Assembly: GCA_002794775.1 (NCBI GenBank)
Contig: NBAY01000003.1
Location: 372,001 to 436,000, forward strand
Origin: Porodaedalea pini
Lineage: Eukaryota > Basidiomycota > Agaricomycetes > Hymenochaetales > Hymenochaetaceae
Reading direction: 5' to 3'
Length of the DNA: 64,000 bases
The position numbers and the translations under genes are program-made. Shown piece by piece: positions 53,887 through 62,780 of this stretch. Every line of letters begins with the position of its first letter. The first letter of the stretch is position 1. Below the pieces are notes generated by a model. The model was not told the DNA's origin, searched no databases, and worked only from the letters and a program-made list of their open reading frames with translations.

Positions 53887-54832
53887 AAGTGGAGGACATG
53901 ATAAGAAGGATTCTGCTACAGTTGGATTCATGCTTTTATGAAAAATACAATGGAAAAAACGGTTCTGGGTTGGTTGAAGAAGAGTTGAAATGAGTGAAGA
54001 GTTAGGAAAAAGAACGGCGCCATAAATGGCAATGGAACGAATCAGTCCAAAGTATAAAAGTCTGGCGTACTGGAAATATGCGCCATTAGATCGGTGGAAC
54101 AGAAATGAGCATTGATGAATAGTAGATAACACTTTGTTAGTGCGGGCTTTGAAATGAAGGCTGGGAGAAAGATCGTAAGAAAAAATTACGCCTAACCAAG
54201 TCAGGTGGCGTGAAGGGGTTATAACGCGGTTGTTGGGTAAGGATAAAACTGCGTTGGAAGAAGATGGGGAAGCATTCAAAAAGGATTGAAACGTGATGGC
54301 CGCTACCTGGTGGTGTGGAAGAATATGAAGGAGTTTGATGGCGTCCGGATCAATGGAAAGGCCAAGGATTTGGAATTGAAGGGATAGAAATTTGAACTGG
54401 TTACAAAGTCGAACCAAATTGGTTCGAATGCTGAGAGAACATGAATAAAGGAGATGGTCATCCATGTACGCAAGCAAAGGACGATGTGGACCAAAGTGAG
54501 TGTTGTAAGCTATAATGGCATCTGATGCCGCAAAGACTGAAATCAGGGGGGATAATGGTGATCCTTGGGGGACGCCTCGGTTGGGTTTAATAAAAGGGGG
54601 AGAAAAGAAATTGTTGAAATGAAAAGAGATTGGTCTGTCCCTAAGCCAGACAGAAAGAACGCGAATTAAGTTCGGGTGGACGTTGGAGAGGATAAGTTTG
54701 TTAAGAAGGCAATTGTGAGAAATATTGTCAAAAAAACCTTGGATGTCCATGGTAAGAATAGAAGTTATAAGGTATCGGTGGCAATGTAAGACGCCACTGA
54801 GGTGATCGCTCGTACTGAGAATGAAAGGTTGG
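53887..54832 (-). mobile_element. LINE segment 2: ORF2 reverse transcriptase core
   Basis: This is the middle piece of the LINE, between Gypsy-1 and Gypsy-2. It is open and encodes LTMDIQGFFDNISHNCLLNK (RT motif A), RGVPQGSPLSPLISVF (motif B), LLAYMDDHLLYS (motif C, YMDD) and HLTWLGVIFSYDLSPSLHFK. Frame is continuous with segment 1 across Gypsy-2 (ILTQ to PFILSTSD) and with segment 3 across Gypsy-1 (SCPPL to HLFIHSLS), once one target duplication is removed each time. Confidence 0.9.
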
Positions 54833-55246
54833 TGTTAGAACCTGAACTTTCACCTTTTCCTTTATTTTCTCTTTTACCATTTCCTTTATTATATTCGTCC
54901 TTTTCATTATATTTACCCATCTTACACAATCATTTCCACACTACCTTCATCCGTTCCATTCCCACTCGTTATGTAATGTTAGGTAATATAGTCTCACGGT
55001 CGTCGCTATATAAGGTCTCAGGAATCGCATGAACTCCTTGTTCTGCTTTTCCTCTTACCTCCGCGACGACCTAGGTGAGACTCGTCCCCCTTGTATTAGT
55101 TTAGATTTGTATTAATCCTCTTACCTCCGCGACGACCTAGCCTGAGTACAGCGTGTCCCGAGTCCCCGCTCGAGTATAACACGTCCCAGACGACAGTCAG
55201 CCGAGGCCTGCCCAGTCCGAGTTGTCTCCCGGACTCCCGCCTAACA
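54833..55246 (+). repeat. Gypsy-2 5' LTR
   Basis: This 414-bp LTR starts TGTTAGAACC and ends GCCTAACA. A TATATAAGG box lies near 55007-55016. A 24-bp direct repeat beginning cctcttacctccgcgac occurs at 55051-55074 and 55117-55140, a 66-bp period. Confidence 0.95.
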
Positions 55247-55956
55247 TAAAAGCAGAACCTCACCCAGGCTCATCCCCAGCGTAAGTCGTCGCTGTCGACT
55301 CGCCTTCACTCGGTCTAGAGGAGCGCTCCCCTCGACGGACTTGACGTGTAAACCCCCTAAACGACAACCCTCAACCCTGCCCGGACGTTTTCGGACGTTC
55401 GTGTATTACGTAAATATATCAACCGACAGTTCCCGACCCTGGCTCTACGAATTAGCCTCTGGTGGAGCACGCACCTAACGTGGACGTGGGTAACAAGACG
55501 AGTCCAAACTTCGACGACAATCTCGTTTGTAATCTCACTCGGATCCTACCGCCTCGTCATCAACTTCGCTGACGAACCCGCTCAACGTTGGCGTAACCCC
55601 GGATCGAACGCGCAACCGATCCCTGTCCCTCCGCCAACGTCAAGATAGATCTCACCGACGAACAGCAACGGGCCCTTCCTGCTTCAGCCCGTTGGGATCC
55701 AGACCGACCAGGCTACGTCGCGACCAATAATAGCGGCGTCACTCACGACATCTGGTGGAGTGAAATCCGGCGCAGCTGGTATTCATCAGACGAACGAGGG
55801 AGGAGAGCAAGGTGGCCCCCAGCCGCTCCGTCGTCACCTGCACCGTCAACGTCTACGGTCAACCTACCACCGACCCCAGGTCCTTACCGTGAGACCAACA
55901 GAGACCCCTCACCGCCGACTCCTCCAGAACCCTCGACACCCGCACCCGAACCCGCG
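55247..55956 (+). other. Gypsy-2 5' leader
   Basis: These 710 nt lie between the LTR and the gag ATG. Small open frames are present but not in the gag frame. The first bases after the LTR (taaaagcagaacc) do not match a TGG-type primer site. Confidence 0.6.
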
Positions 55957-57036
55957 ATGTCAGCAGAAGGTTTCAGCCAACAGCAAATGGCGCAGATCGC
56001 GGCCATCGTTGCGAATGCCTTCGCCCATCAGGCGAACAACGCCCCAGCACCGGTCGCGGCCGCTAACCCCCCGACCCCCAACATAGATGTCGCCCGGCCA
56101 CGAGAATTCACTGGTGGCGACGATTACCTCGACTTCAGACGTGAAGTCCTCCTTTTTGTATCCGCAAATCCAAGTCGATACCCTACGTCAGAGAGTAAGA
56201 TTTATGTAGCTCTCTCCTACCTGAAGGGTGGTAATGCGGCAACGTGGGCGCAGAACTACGTCGAGGAGTCGACAACGTCGGGGATCGTCACCTTCACCGA
56301 CAGCTGGGAAAGATTCCAGGAACGACTCGACGCCTCGTTCGACGACCCAAATCGCAAGGAGAAAGCGCTGAAGGATTTCCGAGATAAGGTTCAGAAGGAC
56401 CTAACCGCGGACGAGTTCTTCCAGAAGTTCGACGTGATAATTAAGCGCGCTGAGTTGAAAGACAACAGCGTCATCTGCGATCGCCTCAAGCGGGCGATGA
56501 ACATCGAGGTGGTCCGTGGAGTGCTAAGGTCGACGCCAGTCCCAACGAAATACGAGGATTGGAAGAACAAGGTGATTGAAATAGACCGCGGCGAACAGCA
56601 GATTCGCGCTATCCAACGAGGGCGCGCCTTTCTTCCCCCTCCTCACCTACCACAACAAGCGCCCCCAGCTCGCCGTCAGGTAGCGGCCCCTCATGTCGAC
56701 AGACGCGATGCGACCGGCGTCACCTTTGGAGGCACTGGTCAACCGATGGACGTCTCGATGAACGAGGCACAACGACGACGTGCGTGCTGGATCTGTGGTG
56801 GGCTGGGCCACTTTAAAGACAAGTGCCCACAGGCGAAACCGATCATCCAGCGCATGCTGGAACTGATGGCACCAGGCGAACGTCATGTCCTCGCCGACGA
56901 GCTCGGAGCGATGAAGGAGTCGGCCTTCGAGGAAGTCGTAGACACTCGGAGGTCGACGGTGGAGGACTATGTGGAGGAAGAAGGCGATAACGAAGAGGTC
57001 GTCGACTCGCAGGGTTTTGCGAATGGTCAGGCGTAG
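55957..57036 (+). CDS. Gypsy-2 Gag
   Basis: This 359-residue Gag starts MSAEGFSQQQMAQIAAIVAN. The capsid region carries RPREFTGGDDYLDFRREVLL, ATWAQNYVEE and KALKDFRDKVQKDLTADEFF. One CCHC knuckle CWICGGLGHFKDKC lies near residue 279. The acidic tail ends DSQGFANGQA with a TAG at 57034-57036. Its layout parallels Gypsy-1 Gag (TADEFFQKFD against TADQFFQQFD), so the two families are related. Confidence 0.94.
   Translation: MSAEGFSQQQMAQIAAIVANAFAHQANNAPAPVAAANPPTPNIDVARPREFTGGDDYLDFRREVLLFVSANPSRYPTSESKIYVALSYLKGGNAATWAQNYVEESTTSGIVTFTDSWERFQERLDASFDDPNRKEKALKDFRDKVQKDLTADEFFQKFDVIIKRAELKDNSVICDRLKRAMNIEVVRGVLRSTPVPTKYEDWKNKVIEIDRGEQQIRAIQRGRAFLPPPHLPQQAPPARRQVAAPHVDRRDATGVTFGGTGQPMDVSMNEAQRRRACWICGGLGHFKDKCPQAKPIIQRMLELMAPGERHVLADELGAMKESAFEEVVDTRRSTVEDYVEEEGDNEEVVDSQGFANGQA
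57012..57018 (+). promoter_or_regulatory. Candidate -1 frameshift heptamer GGGTTTT in Gypsy-2 gag
   Basis: In the gag frame the site reads G-GGT-TTT, a perfect X-XXY-YYZ heptamer, five codons before the gag stop. After a -1 shift the pol frame is open from here through the GTG at 57168 to the pol stop. A downstream stem-loop or pseudoknot was not folded. Confidence 0.7.
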
Positions 57037-57167
57037 CCATCGGGGCGACTGACCGAGAAGAACAAGAGACTTCGAATCCGGATCCGCTAAAATATAACCA
57101 ACCGTTTGTACAATACGTAGATGCGAACAACGTTGATGGTTTTCCCGATTACGAAGTCTCCACCGGT

Positions 57168-60100
57168 GTGAACAAGAATGAAGAGTACGAACAACTGTTC
57201 ATGAGAGGAACTGGTGGACGCCAGCTGGACCTTCTCCTGACCGTCGAGCATGAAATAGCTGGTGAGGCGAGAGAGGTAGATGCGCATGCCCTTGTGGATT
57301 CGGGATGCACGGGATCCTGCATCGACGTCAGGTTCGTCGAGAGGTACGGGTTGGAAACGAAACGCTACATTCGACCCCTCGCGGTGCTGAACGCCGATGG
57401 CACGCACAATGAGGCCGGATTGATCGAGGAGTACGTTGACGTCGAACTCATGATCGGCCGTCATCGGGAGAAGATCGTCCTCGCAGTAACGTCCCTAGCG
57501 TCATTGAACATCTTCCTGGGGTACGACTGGCTTCGACGTCACAATCCGGAGGTCAACTGGAAAACGGGCTCGATCGAATTCACCCGCTGTCCAGAAGAAT
57601 GTGCGATCGAGAAGGAGCAGGTGGAGGACCTAGGCGAGGTGAAGAAGGTGGTGGAGCAGATGAGGAGGGTGAGTGAGATGCGAATGGACAAGACGTCCTG
57701 GCCCGCATACCTCAACGACTACGCCGACGTTTTCAGCGAAAAAGGTTTCGAGAAGCTGCCGGAACACCGACCCTGGGACCATGTCATCGACTTGAAGCCC
57801 GACTTCAAACCGAGCGACTGTAAGATCTACCCGCTCACGCCGACTGAGCAGCAGTCACTCAAGGACTTCCTTGACGAAAACCTGAAGTCGGGTCGCATTC
57901 GACGGTCGATATCACCCATGGCATCGCCTTTCTTCTTCATTAAGAAGGCCGACAAATTGCTATGCCCCATCCAGGATTACCGTAAGCTCAATGACGGTAC
58001 GATCAAGAACAAGTATCCCCTCCCTCTCATTGACGAACTCGTCGACAAGGTCAAGAAAGCGAAATACATCACTAAGCTTGACCTTCGCTGGGGGTACTAC
58101 AATATCCGGATCCGCGAGGGTGACGAATGGAAAGCAGCGTTTCGCACGAACATGGGCCTCTTCGAACCGACGGTCATGTTTTTTGGCCTTTGCAACGCGC
58201 CGGCCACGTTCCAGGCCTTTGTCAACCACATCTTTAAGGACCTAATCTACACGAACTTGATCATCGTATACCTTGACGACATCCTGATCCTCTCGGAAAC
58301 CATTGAGGAGCATATCGACACGTTGAGGCGCGTACTCCAGATCCTCCGAGAGAATGGCCTGTACCTGAAGCCGGAGAAGTGCGAGTTTGACGCCAAGGTC
58401 GTCAAATACCTCGGCCACATCATCGGCAATGGAGAGATCAGGGCTGACCCGGCAAAGACGGAGGCGATTGTGAACTGGCCAGTCCCACGGAACCTCAAGG
58501 AGCTGCAACAGTTCCTCGGCATGGGAAACTGGCTGAGACGGTTTATTAAGGACTACAGCAAGGTGGTCCGACCGTTGACGTCACTAACGGGCAAGAAGGA
58601 CTGGGCATGGGAGACCGAACAGCAGGAAGCGTTCGAGGAGCTGAGACGACGTCTCTGCTCACCTCCAGTCCTAGCCATCGCCAATGACGAGGGCCCTTTC
58701 CGCGTAGAAGCGGACTCGTCGAACTTTGCGCTCGGTGGTGTCTTGTTGCAGAAGCAGGAAGGGAAGTGGAGGGTGATCACCTACAGGTCAGAGGCACTTG
58801 AACCGGCGGAACGAAACTACGAGATCTACGACAAGGAGATGCTCGCGATCGTTTCGGCGCTCAAGGAGTGGCGGCAATACCTCCTTGGCGCTCGCCACAA
58901 AATTGAAATCTGGTCCGACCACGCCAACCTCACCTACTTCAGGTCAGCGCAGAAGCTGAGCTATTGTCAAGCTCGCTGGCGAACCGAACTCGAGGAATTC
59001 GACTTCCACCTCGAACACAAGTCGGGGAAGACAATGGGCAAGGCCGACTTGCTGTCACGCAAGGCGGGCTATGATCAGGGCAAGGATGACAATGACGGCG
59101 TCGTGTTCATCAAGGAGAAATGGCTGAACCGTGGGGTGGTAAGGACGTTGCGTGATGAAATGTTGGAACGAGTGGGTGAGGCGCAGGGGGCGCAAGACGA
59201 GTCGGAGAGGCCGACGAATATGGTGAAGGTCAACGGGTTGTGGCGGATGAAAGGCAAGGTGTACGTGCCGTCGACGATGAAGGAAGCGGTATTGCGGGAG
59301 TGCCACGACTCGACCCTGGCAGGACATCCTGGATCGTCGAAGACGGTCGAACTGGTACGTCGAGACTTCTGGTGGGCGTCAATGTTCTCCGATGTCCGAA
59401 CATACGTCCGAGGATGCAACCGTTGCCAACGGACGAAAGCCTTAAGAACGTCGAGGTCGAGACCGCTTCATCCTAACGCGATCCCTGAAGGTCCCTGGGA
59501 GATCGTCACGGTCGACCTAATCGGAGAACTCCCGGACTCTAAGGGACACAATGCAATCTGCGTCTTCGTGGACAGATTCTCGAAACAGATGCATGCCATC
59601 CCGACGACGACGAAATTGTCAGCGGAAGGCATGGCTCAGTTATACCGAGACCACGTCTTCCGCCTCCATGGCCTACCGAAGAAGATCATCCACGACCGAG
59701 GTACACAGTTCGATGCGTCAATGATGAAGGAGCTATACAAACTCCTACACATCGAAGGCAACCCGTCAACGGCATACCACCCACAAATGGACGGTCAGAC
59801 GGAACGCGTCAATCAAGAGCTCGAACAGTACCTCCAGCTCTTCGTCAATCATCGACAATCGGACTGGAAGGACTGGCTCCCCCTCGCAGAGTTCGCCTAC
59901 AACAACCGCGAACATTCAGCAACAAGGATGTCACCCTTCTACGCAAACACCGGACGTCACCCCATGAGCTTCGACACCGTACGAACTTCCTCTGACAACA
60001 TGTCGGCGGAAGAATTCGCCAAGCACATCAAGGAGACTCATCGTGTTGCTAAGGACAATCTAGTCAAGGCAGCAGAGGACATGAAGCGCTACCATGACCG

Positions 60101-60662
60101 GACAGCAGGAGCTTCGGTGGAGTACAAGGCTGGAGACAAAGTCTTCCTTGACGGGCGAAACATCAGTACGGACTCGCCGACGAAGAAACTCGCAGACAAA
60201 TGGTACGGCCCCTTTGACATCGTCGACAAGATAGGAGCGAGCGCGTACAAGCTCAAACTCCCGAAGCGATGGAAAAAGGTCCACCCTGTCTTCAACGAAG
60301 CCCTGTTGAAACCCGCCGTCGAACCGTCCTTTGAAAGCCAGAAGCAACCGCCGCCGCCGCCGCCAGACATCGTCGACAACGAGGAGGAATACGAACTCGA
60401 GGAAGTCTTAGACTCACGTCTGCACCGAGGGAAACTACAGTACCTTGTCAAGTGGGTCGGCTACAATGAACCTACTTGGCAACCTGAGACGGACTTCGGC
60501 GAGAACGCGAAGGAGGCGATCGCTGAGTTCTACCTCAAACATCCCGGTGCACCTCGGAAACTCGACATCCCTCGTCAACGACTCCGTCCGCTCTTCGTCG
60601 ACACCGAGCCTGACGACCGTGATCATGGTTGGTCGGGACGCCCAACCTTGAAGGGGAGGTAA
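57168..60662 (+). CDS. Gypsy-2 Pol polyprotein with C-terminal chromodomain
   Basis: The frame is intact for 1164 residues from the first GTG and is also open upstream to the gag frameshift site at about 57015. Aspartic protease: HALVDSGCTGSCIDVRFVE. RT: IQDYRKLNDGTIKNKYPLPL, ITKLDLRWGYYNIRIREGDE and LIIVYLDDILILS (YLDD box). RNase H: FRVEADSSNFALGGVLLQ. Integrase: CHDSTLAGHPGSSKTVELVR to CNRCQRTK, then DLIGELPDSKGHN, IHDRGTQFD and AYHPQMDGQTERVNQELE. The chromodomain reads YELEEVLDSR, LQYLVKWVGYNEPTWQPETD. The stop lies within the polypurine tract (LKGR then TAA). The Gypsy-1 Ser/Asn-rich N-terminal extension is missing here. Confidence 0.95.
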   Translation: MNKNEEYEQLFMRGTGGRQLDLLLTVEHEIAGEAREVDAHALVDSGCTGSCIDVRFVERYGLETKRYIRPLAVLNADGTHNEAGLIEEYVDVELMIGRHREKIVLAVTSLASLNIFLGYDWLRRHNPEVNWKTGSIEFTRCPEECAIEKEQVEDLGEVKKVVEQMRRVSEMRMDKTSWPAYLNDYADVFSEKGFEKLPEHRPWDHVIDLKPDFKPSDCKIYPLTPTEQQSLKDFLDENLKSGRIRRSISPMASPFFFIKKADKLLCPIQDYRKLNDGTIKNKYPLPLIDELVDKVKKAKYITKLDLRWGYYNIRIREGDEWKAAFRTNMGLFEPTVMFFGLCNAPATFQAFVNHIFKDLIYTNLIIVYLDDILILSETIEEHIDTLRRVLQILRENGLYLKPEKCEFDAKVVKYLGHIIGNGEIRADPAKTEAIVNWPVPRNLKELQQFLGMGNWLRRFIKDYSKVVRPLTSLTGKKDWAWETEQQEAFEELRRRLCSPPVLAIANDEGPFRVEADSSNFALGGVLLQKQEGKWRVITYRSEALEPAERNYEIYDKEMLAIVSALKEWRQYLLGARHKIEIWSDHANLTYFRSAQKLSYCQARWRTELEEFDFHLEHKSGKTMGKADLLSRKAGYDQGKDDNDGVVFIKEKWLNRGVVRTLRDEMLERVGEAQGAQDESERPTNMVKVNGLWRMKGKVYVPSTMKEAVLRECHDSTLAGHPGSSKTVELVRRDFWWASMFSDVRTYVRGCNRCQRTKALRTSRSRPLHPNAIPEGPWEIVTVDLIGELPDSKGHNAICVFVDRFSKQMHAIPTTTKLSAEGMAQLYRDHVFRLHGLPKKIIHDRGTQFDASMMKELYKLLHIEGNPSTAYHPQMDGQTERVNQELEQYLQLFVNHRQSDWKDWLPLAEFAYNNREHSATRMSPFYANTGRHPMSFDTVRTSSDNMSAEEFAKHIKETHRVAKDNLVKAAEDMKRYHDRTAGASVEYKAGDKVFLDGRNISTDSPTKKLADKWYGPFDIVDKIGASAYKLKLPKRWKKVHPVFNEALLKPAVEPSFESQKQPPPPPPDIVDNEEEYELEEVLDSRLHRGKLQYLVKWVGYNEPTWQPETDFGENAKEAIAEFYLKHPGAPRKLDIPRQRLRPLFVDTEPDDRDHGWSGRPTLKGR
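60649..60662 (+). other. Gypsy-2 polypurine tract overlapping the pol stop
   Basis: TTGAAGGGGAGGTAA directly abuts the 3' LTR and encodes the last pol residues and stop. The core TTGAAGGGGAGG is the same as in Gypsy-1. Confidence 0.75.
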
Positions 60663-61076
60663 TGTTAGAACCTGAACTTTCACCTTTTCCTTTATTTTCT
60701 CTTTTACCATTTCCTTTATTATATTCGTCCTTTTCATTATATTTACCCATCTTACACAATCATTTCCACACTACCTTCATCCGTTCCATTCCCACTCGTT
60801 ATGTAATGTTAGGTAATATAGTCTCACGGTCGTCGCTATATAAGGTCTCAGGAATCGCATGAACTCCTTGTTCTGCTTTTCCTCTTACCTCCGCGACGAC
60901 CTAGGTGAGACTCGTCCCCCTTGTATTAGTTTAGATTTGTATTAATCCTCTTACCTCCGCGACGACCTAGCCTGAGTACAGCGTGTCCCGAGTCCCCGCT
61001 CGAGTATAACACGTCCCAGACGACAGTCAGCCGAGGCCTGCCCAGTCCGAGTTGTCTCCCGGACTCCTGCCTAACA
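60663..61076 (+). repeat. Gypsy-2 3' LTR
   Basis: This 414-bp copy of the LTR at 54833-55246 has one visible base difference (ggactcctgc against ggactcccgc). The target duplication gttgg follows. Confidence 0.95.
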
Positions 61077-61081
61077 GTTGG

Positions 61082-62775
61082 GTTAAAATGGTAGAAAGTA
61101 GTTCGTAACAAGCCGTAAGGGATGAACGGTGCTTCCTACACCCATGTTGGGTGTCGGGAAGAAGGTTGTTGGTTTCAAAAAAGGGTTGTAAGAAGTTAAA
61201 AAGAACGCGTTCAAAAAGTTTACCAATAGTATCAACAAGGGTGATAGGGCGATAAGCCCTTGGGACAGAAAAGTCAGAACGTTTGGGTTTTGGGATAAAG
61301 GTAATGAGCGAAGTTTTAAAAGATAAAGGGAAATGACCAATTTGAAGGCATAATGAAAAAAGGTCAACGAAAAACTGTCCACGGTGTTCGATGAGTAGTG
61401 CGAGGTGTTTGTACGAGATGTGACTATTGCCAGGGCTTGTTTCCTGATCGATACCTCGGAGCGTGTCGTGAATGTCGCTCATGGTAAGTGGTCTGAAATC
61501 GCAGAGGGTTGGGAGCGGAATGACCTCCAATGTAGATGTTAAGGGAGGAAAGAATGTCTCACGGAAAAGAGACGCCTTGTCGTCTTTGGTAAGCGTGAAA
61601 AGACTGTTGGTCATACGCAGGGCCCCAATAGGGGAGCGGCAGCGAGCAGTACCCAGATATTGGTTGCGCCAGACAGATCGAGCATCAGAGTGCTGAAGAC
61701 GAGCACCAAAAAAGGTGTTTTTAGCTCGGGTAAGTTCGATGTCGAGGCGATTCCGTGAATCAGGATTAGGGTTACGGCAGTGTGCGCGATAAAGCTTTGA
61801 GCACGATTCGGACCACCAAGCGTTGGGGCCAAAATATGAACGTGGTTTCCGTTTGTTGAGAAAAGTGGAGGCGAAATTAGAAAAAGAAGATTGAAATGAA
61901 AAAAGGAGGTCGTCCAGCGCCTTGGGTGAATGAATGTCTGTTAAAGAGAAAGGGAAGAGGTTAGATTCGCAAAATTCTGCAATGAAGGCGGGTAAGTCTT
62001 GGGAGCGAATTGATCGAAGGGTGGGTTGTGGAGGAGAAGAGATTACGTCCATGTTAAATGAAAAAATGAGTGGGCGGTGGTCGGACGAAATGTCAAGGGA
62101 TGGATTAGAAATGGTAATATGATCTAAGAGATAAGGGGAAAAATCGTCAGAAGCGATGACGAGATCAATAATAGTTTTGGCGTTGGAAGAACGATTAAAG
62201 TAGGTGTGTTGGTTTGGAGGGTTACAAACAACTAGACCATTATCGTTGATCCAGTCAACGAGGGCACTGGATACCGAAAAGAAGGCCGATTGGGCCGGAA
62301 AAGACCAAATTTCAGAATGTCTGTTAAAATCCCCGGTAAAGATATTAGAGGGGAAATGCAACACAGGGAAGGGGTTTTCGAATTCGTGAAGGCTGGGGGA
62401 ATTATAAACATTCCAAAGTAAAAGAGGGGATAAATCTCCCCGTGAAATGGAGATGATGCAAATATTAGGGGAAGGAGTGTCGGGATCATACAAGGAGACA
62501 CGATGAATGATGCGAGGGTGTACCAAGGTACAGCAACGAGGTTTGGATGAAGGAGAGGGTCTGAAGATGGTGTAAGGACCGGGATTGCAAAGATGAAAAA
62601 CACTTGAACCCAAAGGGGATGTTTTGGATGAGATTATAGGAGAAATGGTTGGAATTTCCTGGAAACAAATAATGTCAGGTGTAAAGTTTGTGGAAGAGAA
62701 GGAACGTAAAAGGTAATCAAAGGTGGGAGCCGAATTGCAAATGTTAAGAGAAAATACAGAAATATTGTCAGTCAT
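61082..62775 (-). pseudogene. LINE ORF2 N-terminal part: APE endonuclease and start of RT, truncated by Gypsy-2
   Basis: ORF2 starts MTDNISVFSLNICNSAPTFD at 62775. The APE endonuclease shows IICFQEIP (metal-binding Glu), TGDFNRHSEIW and ISSDHRPLIFSF (catalytic Asp-His). The RT begins with SLITFIPKPKRSDFSVPRAY, RPITLVDTIGKLFERVLFNF and QHGCRKHRSSLTACYELLST. It is cut at ILTQ by Gypsy-2. The frame is open in this segment; the breaks are the insertions and two stops in segment 3. Confidence 0.9.
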
Positions 62776-62780
62776 AAGAA

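Larger units (their letters stand above)
54833..61076 (+). mobile_element. Gypsy-2: full-length Ty3/Gypsy chromovirus with near-identical LTRs
   Basis: This 6244-bp element has 414-bp LTRs and a perfect 5-bp duplication gttgg (54828-54832 and 61077-61081). By eye the LTRs differ at one base (C/T close to the 3' end). gag and pol are open. It is inserted on the strand opposite to the host LINE, inside the RT domain before motif A. A related, older solo LTR lies at 39352-39722. Confidence 0.96.
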
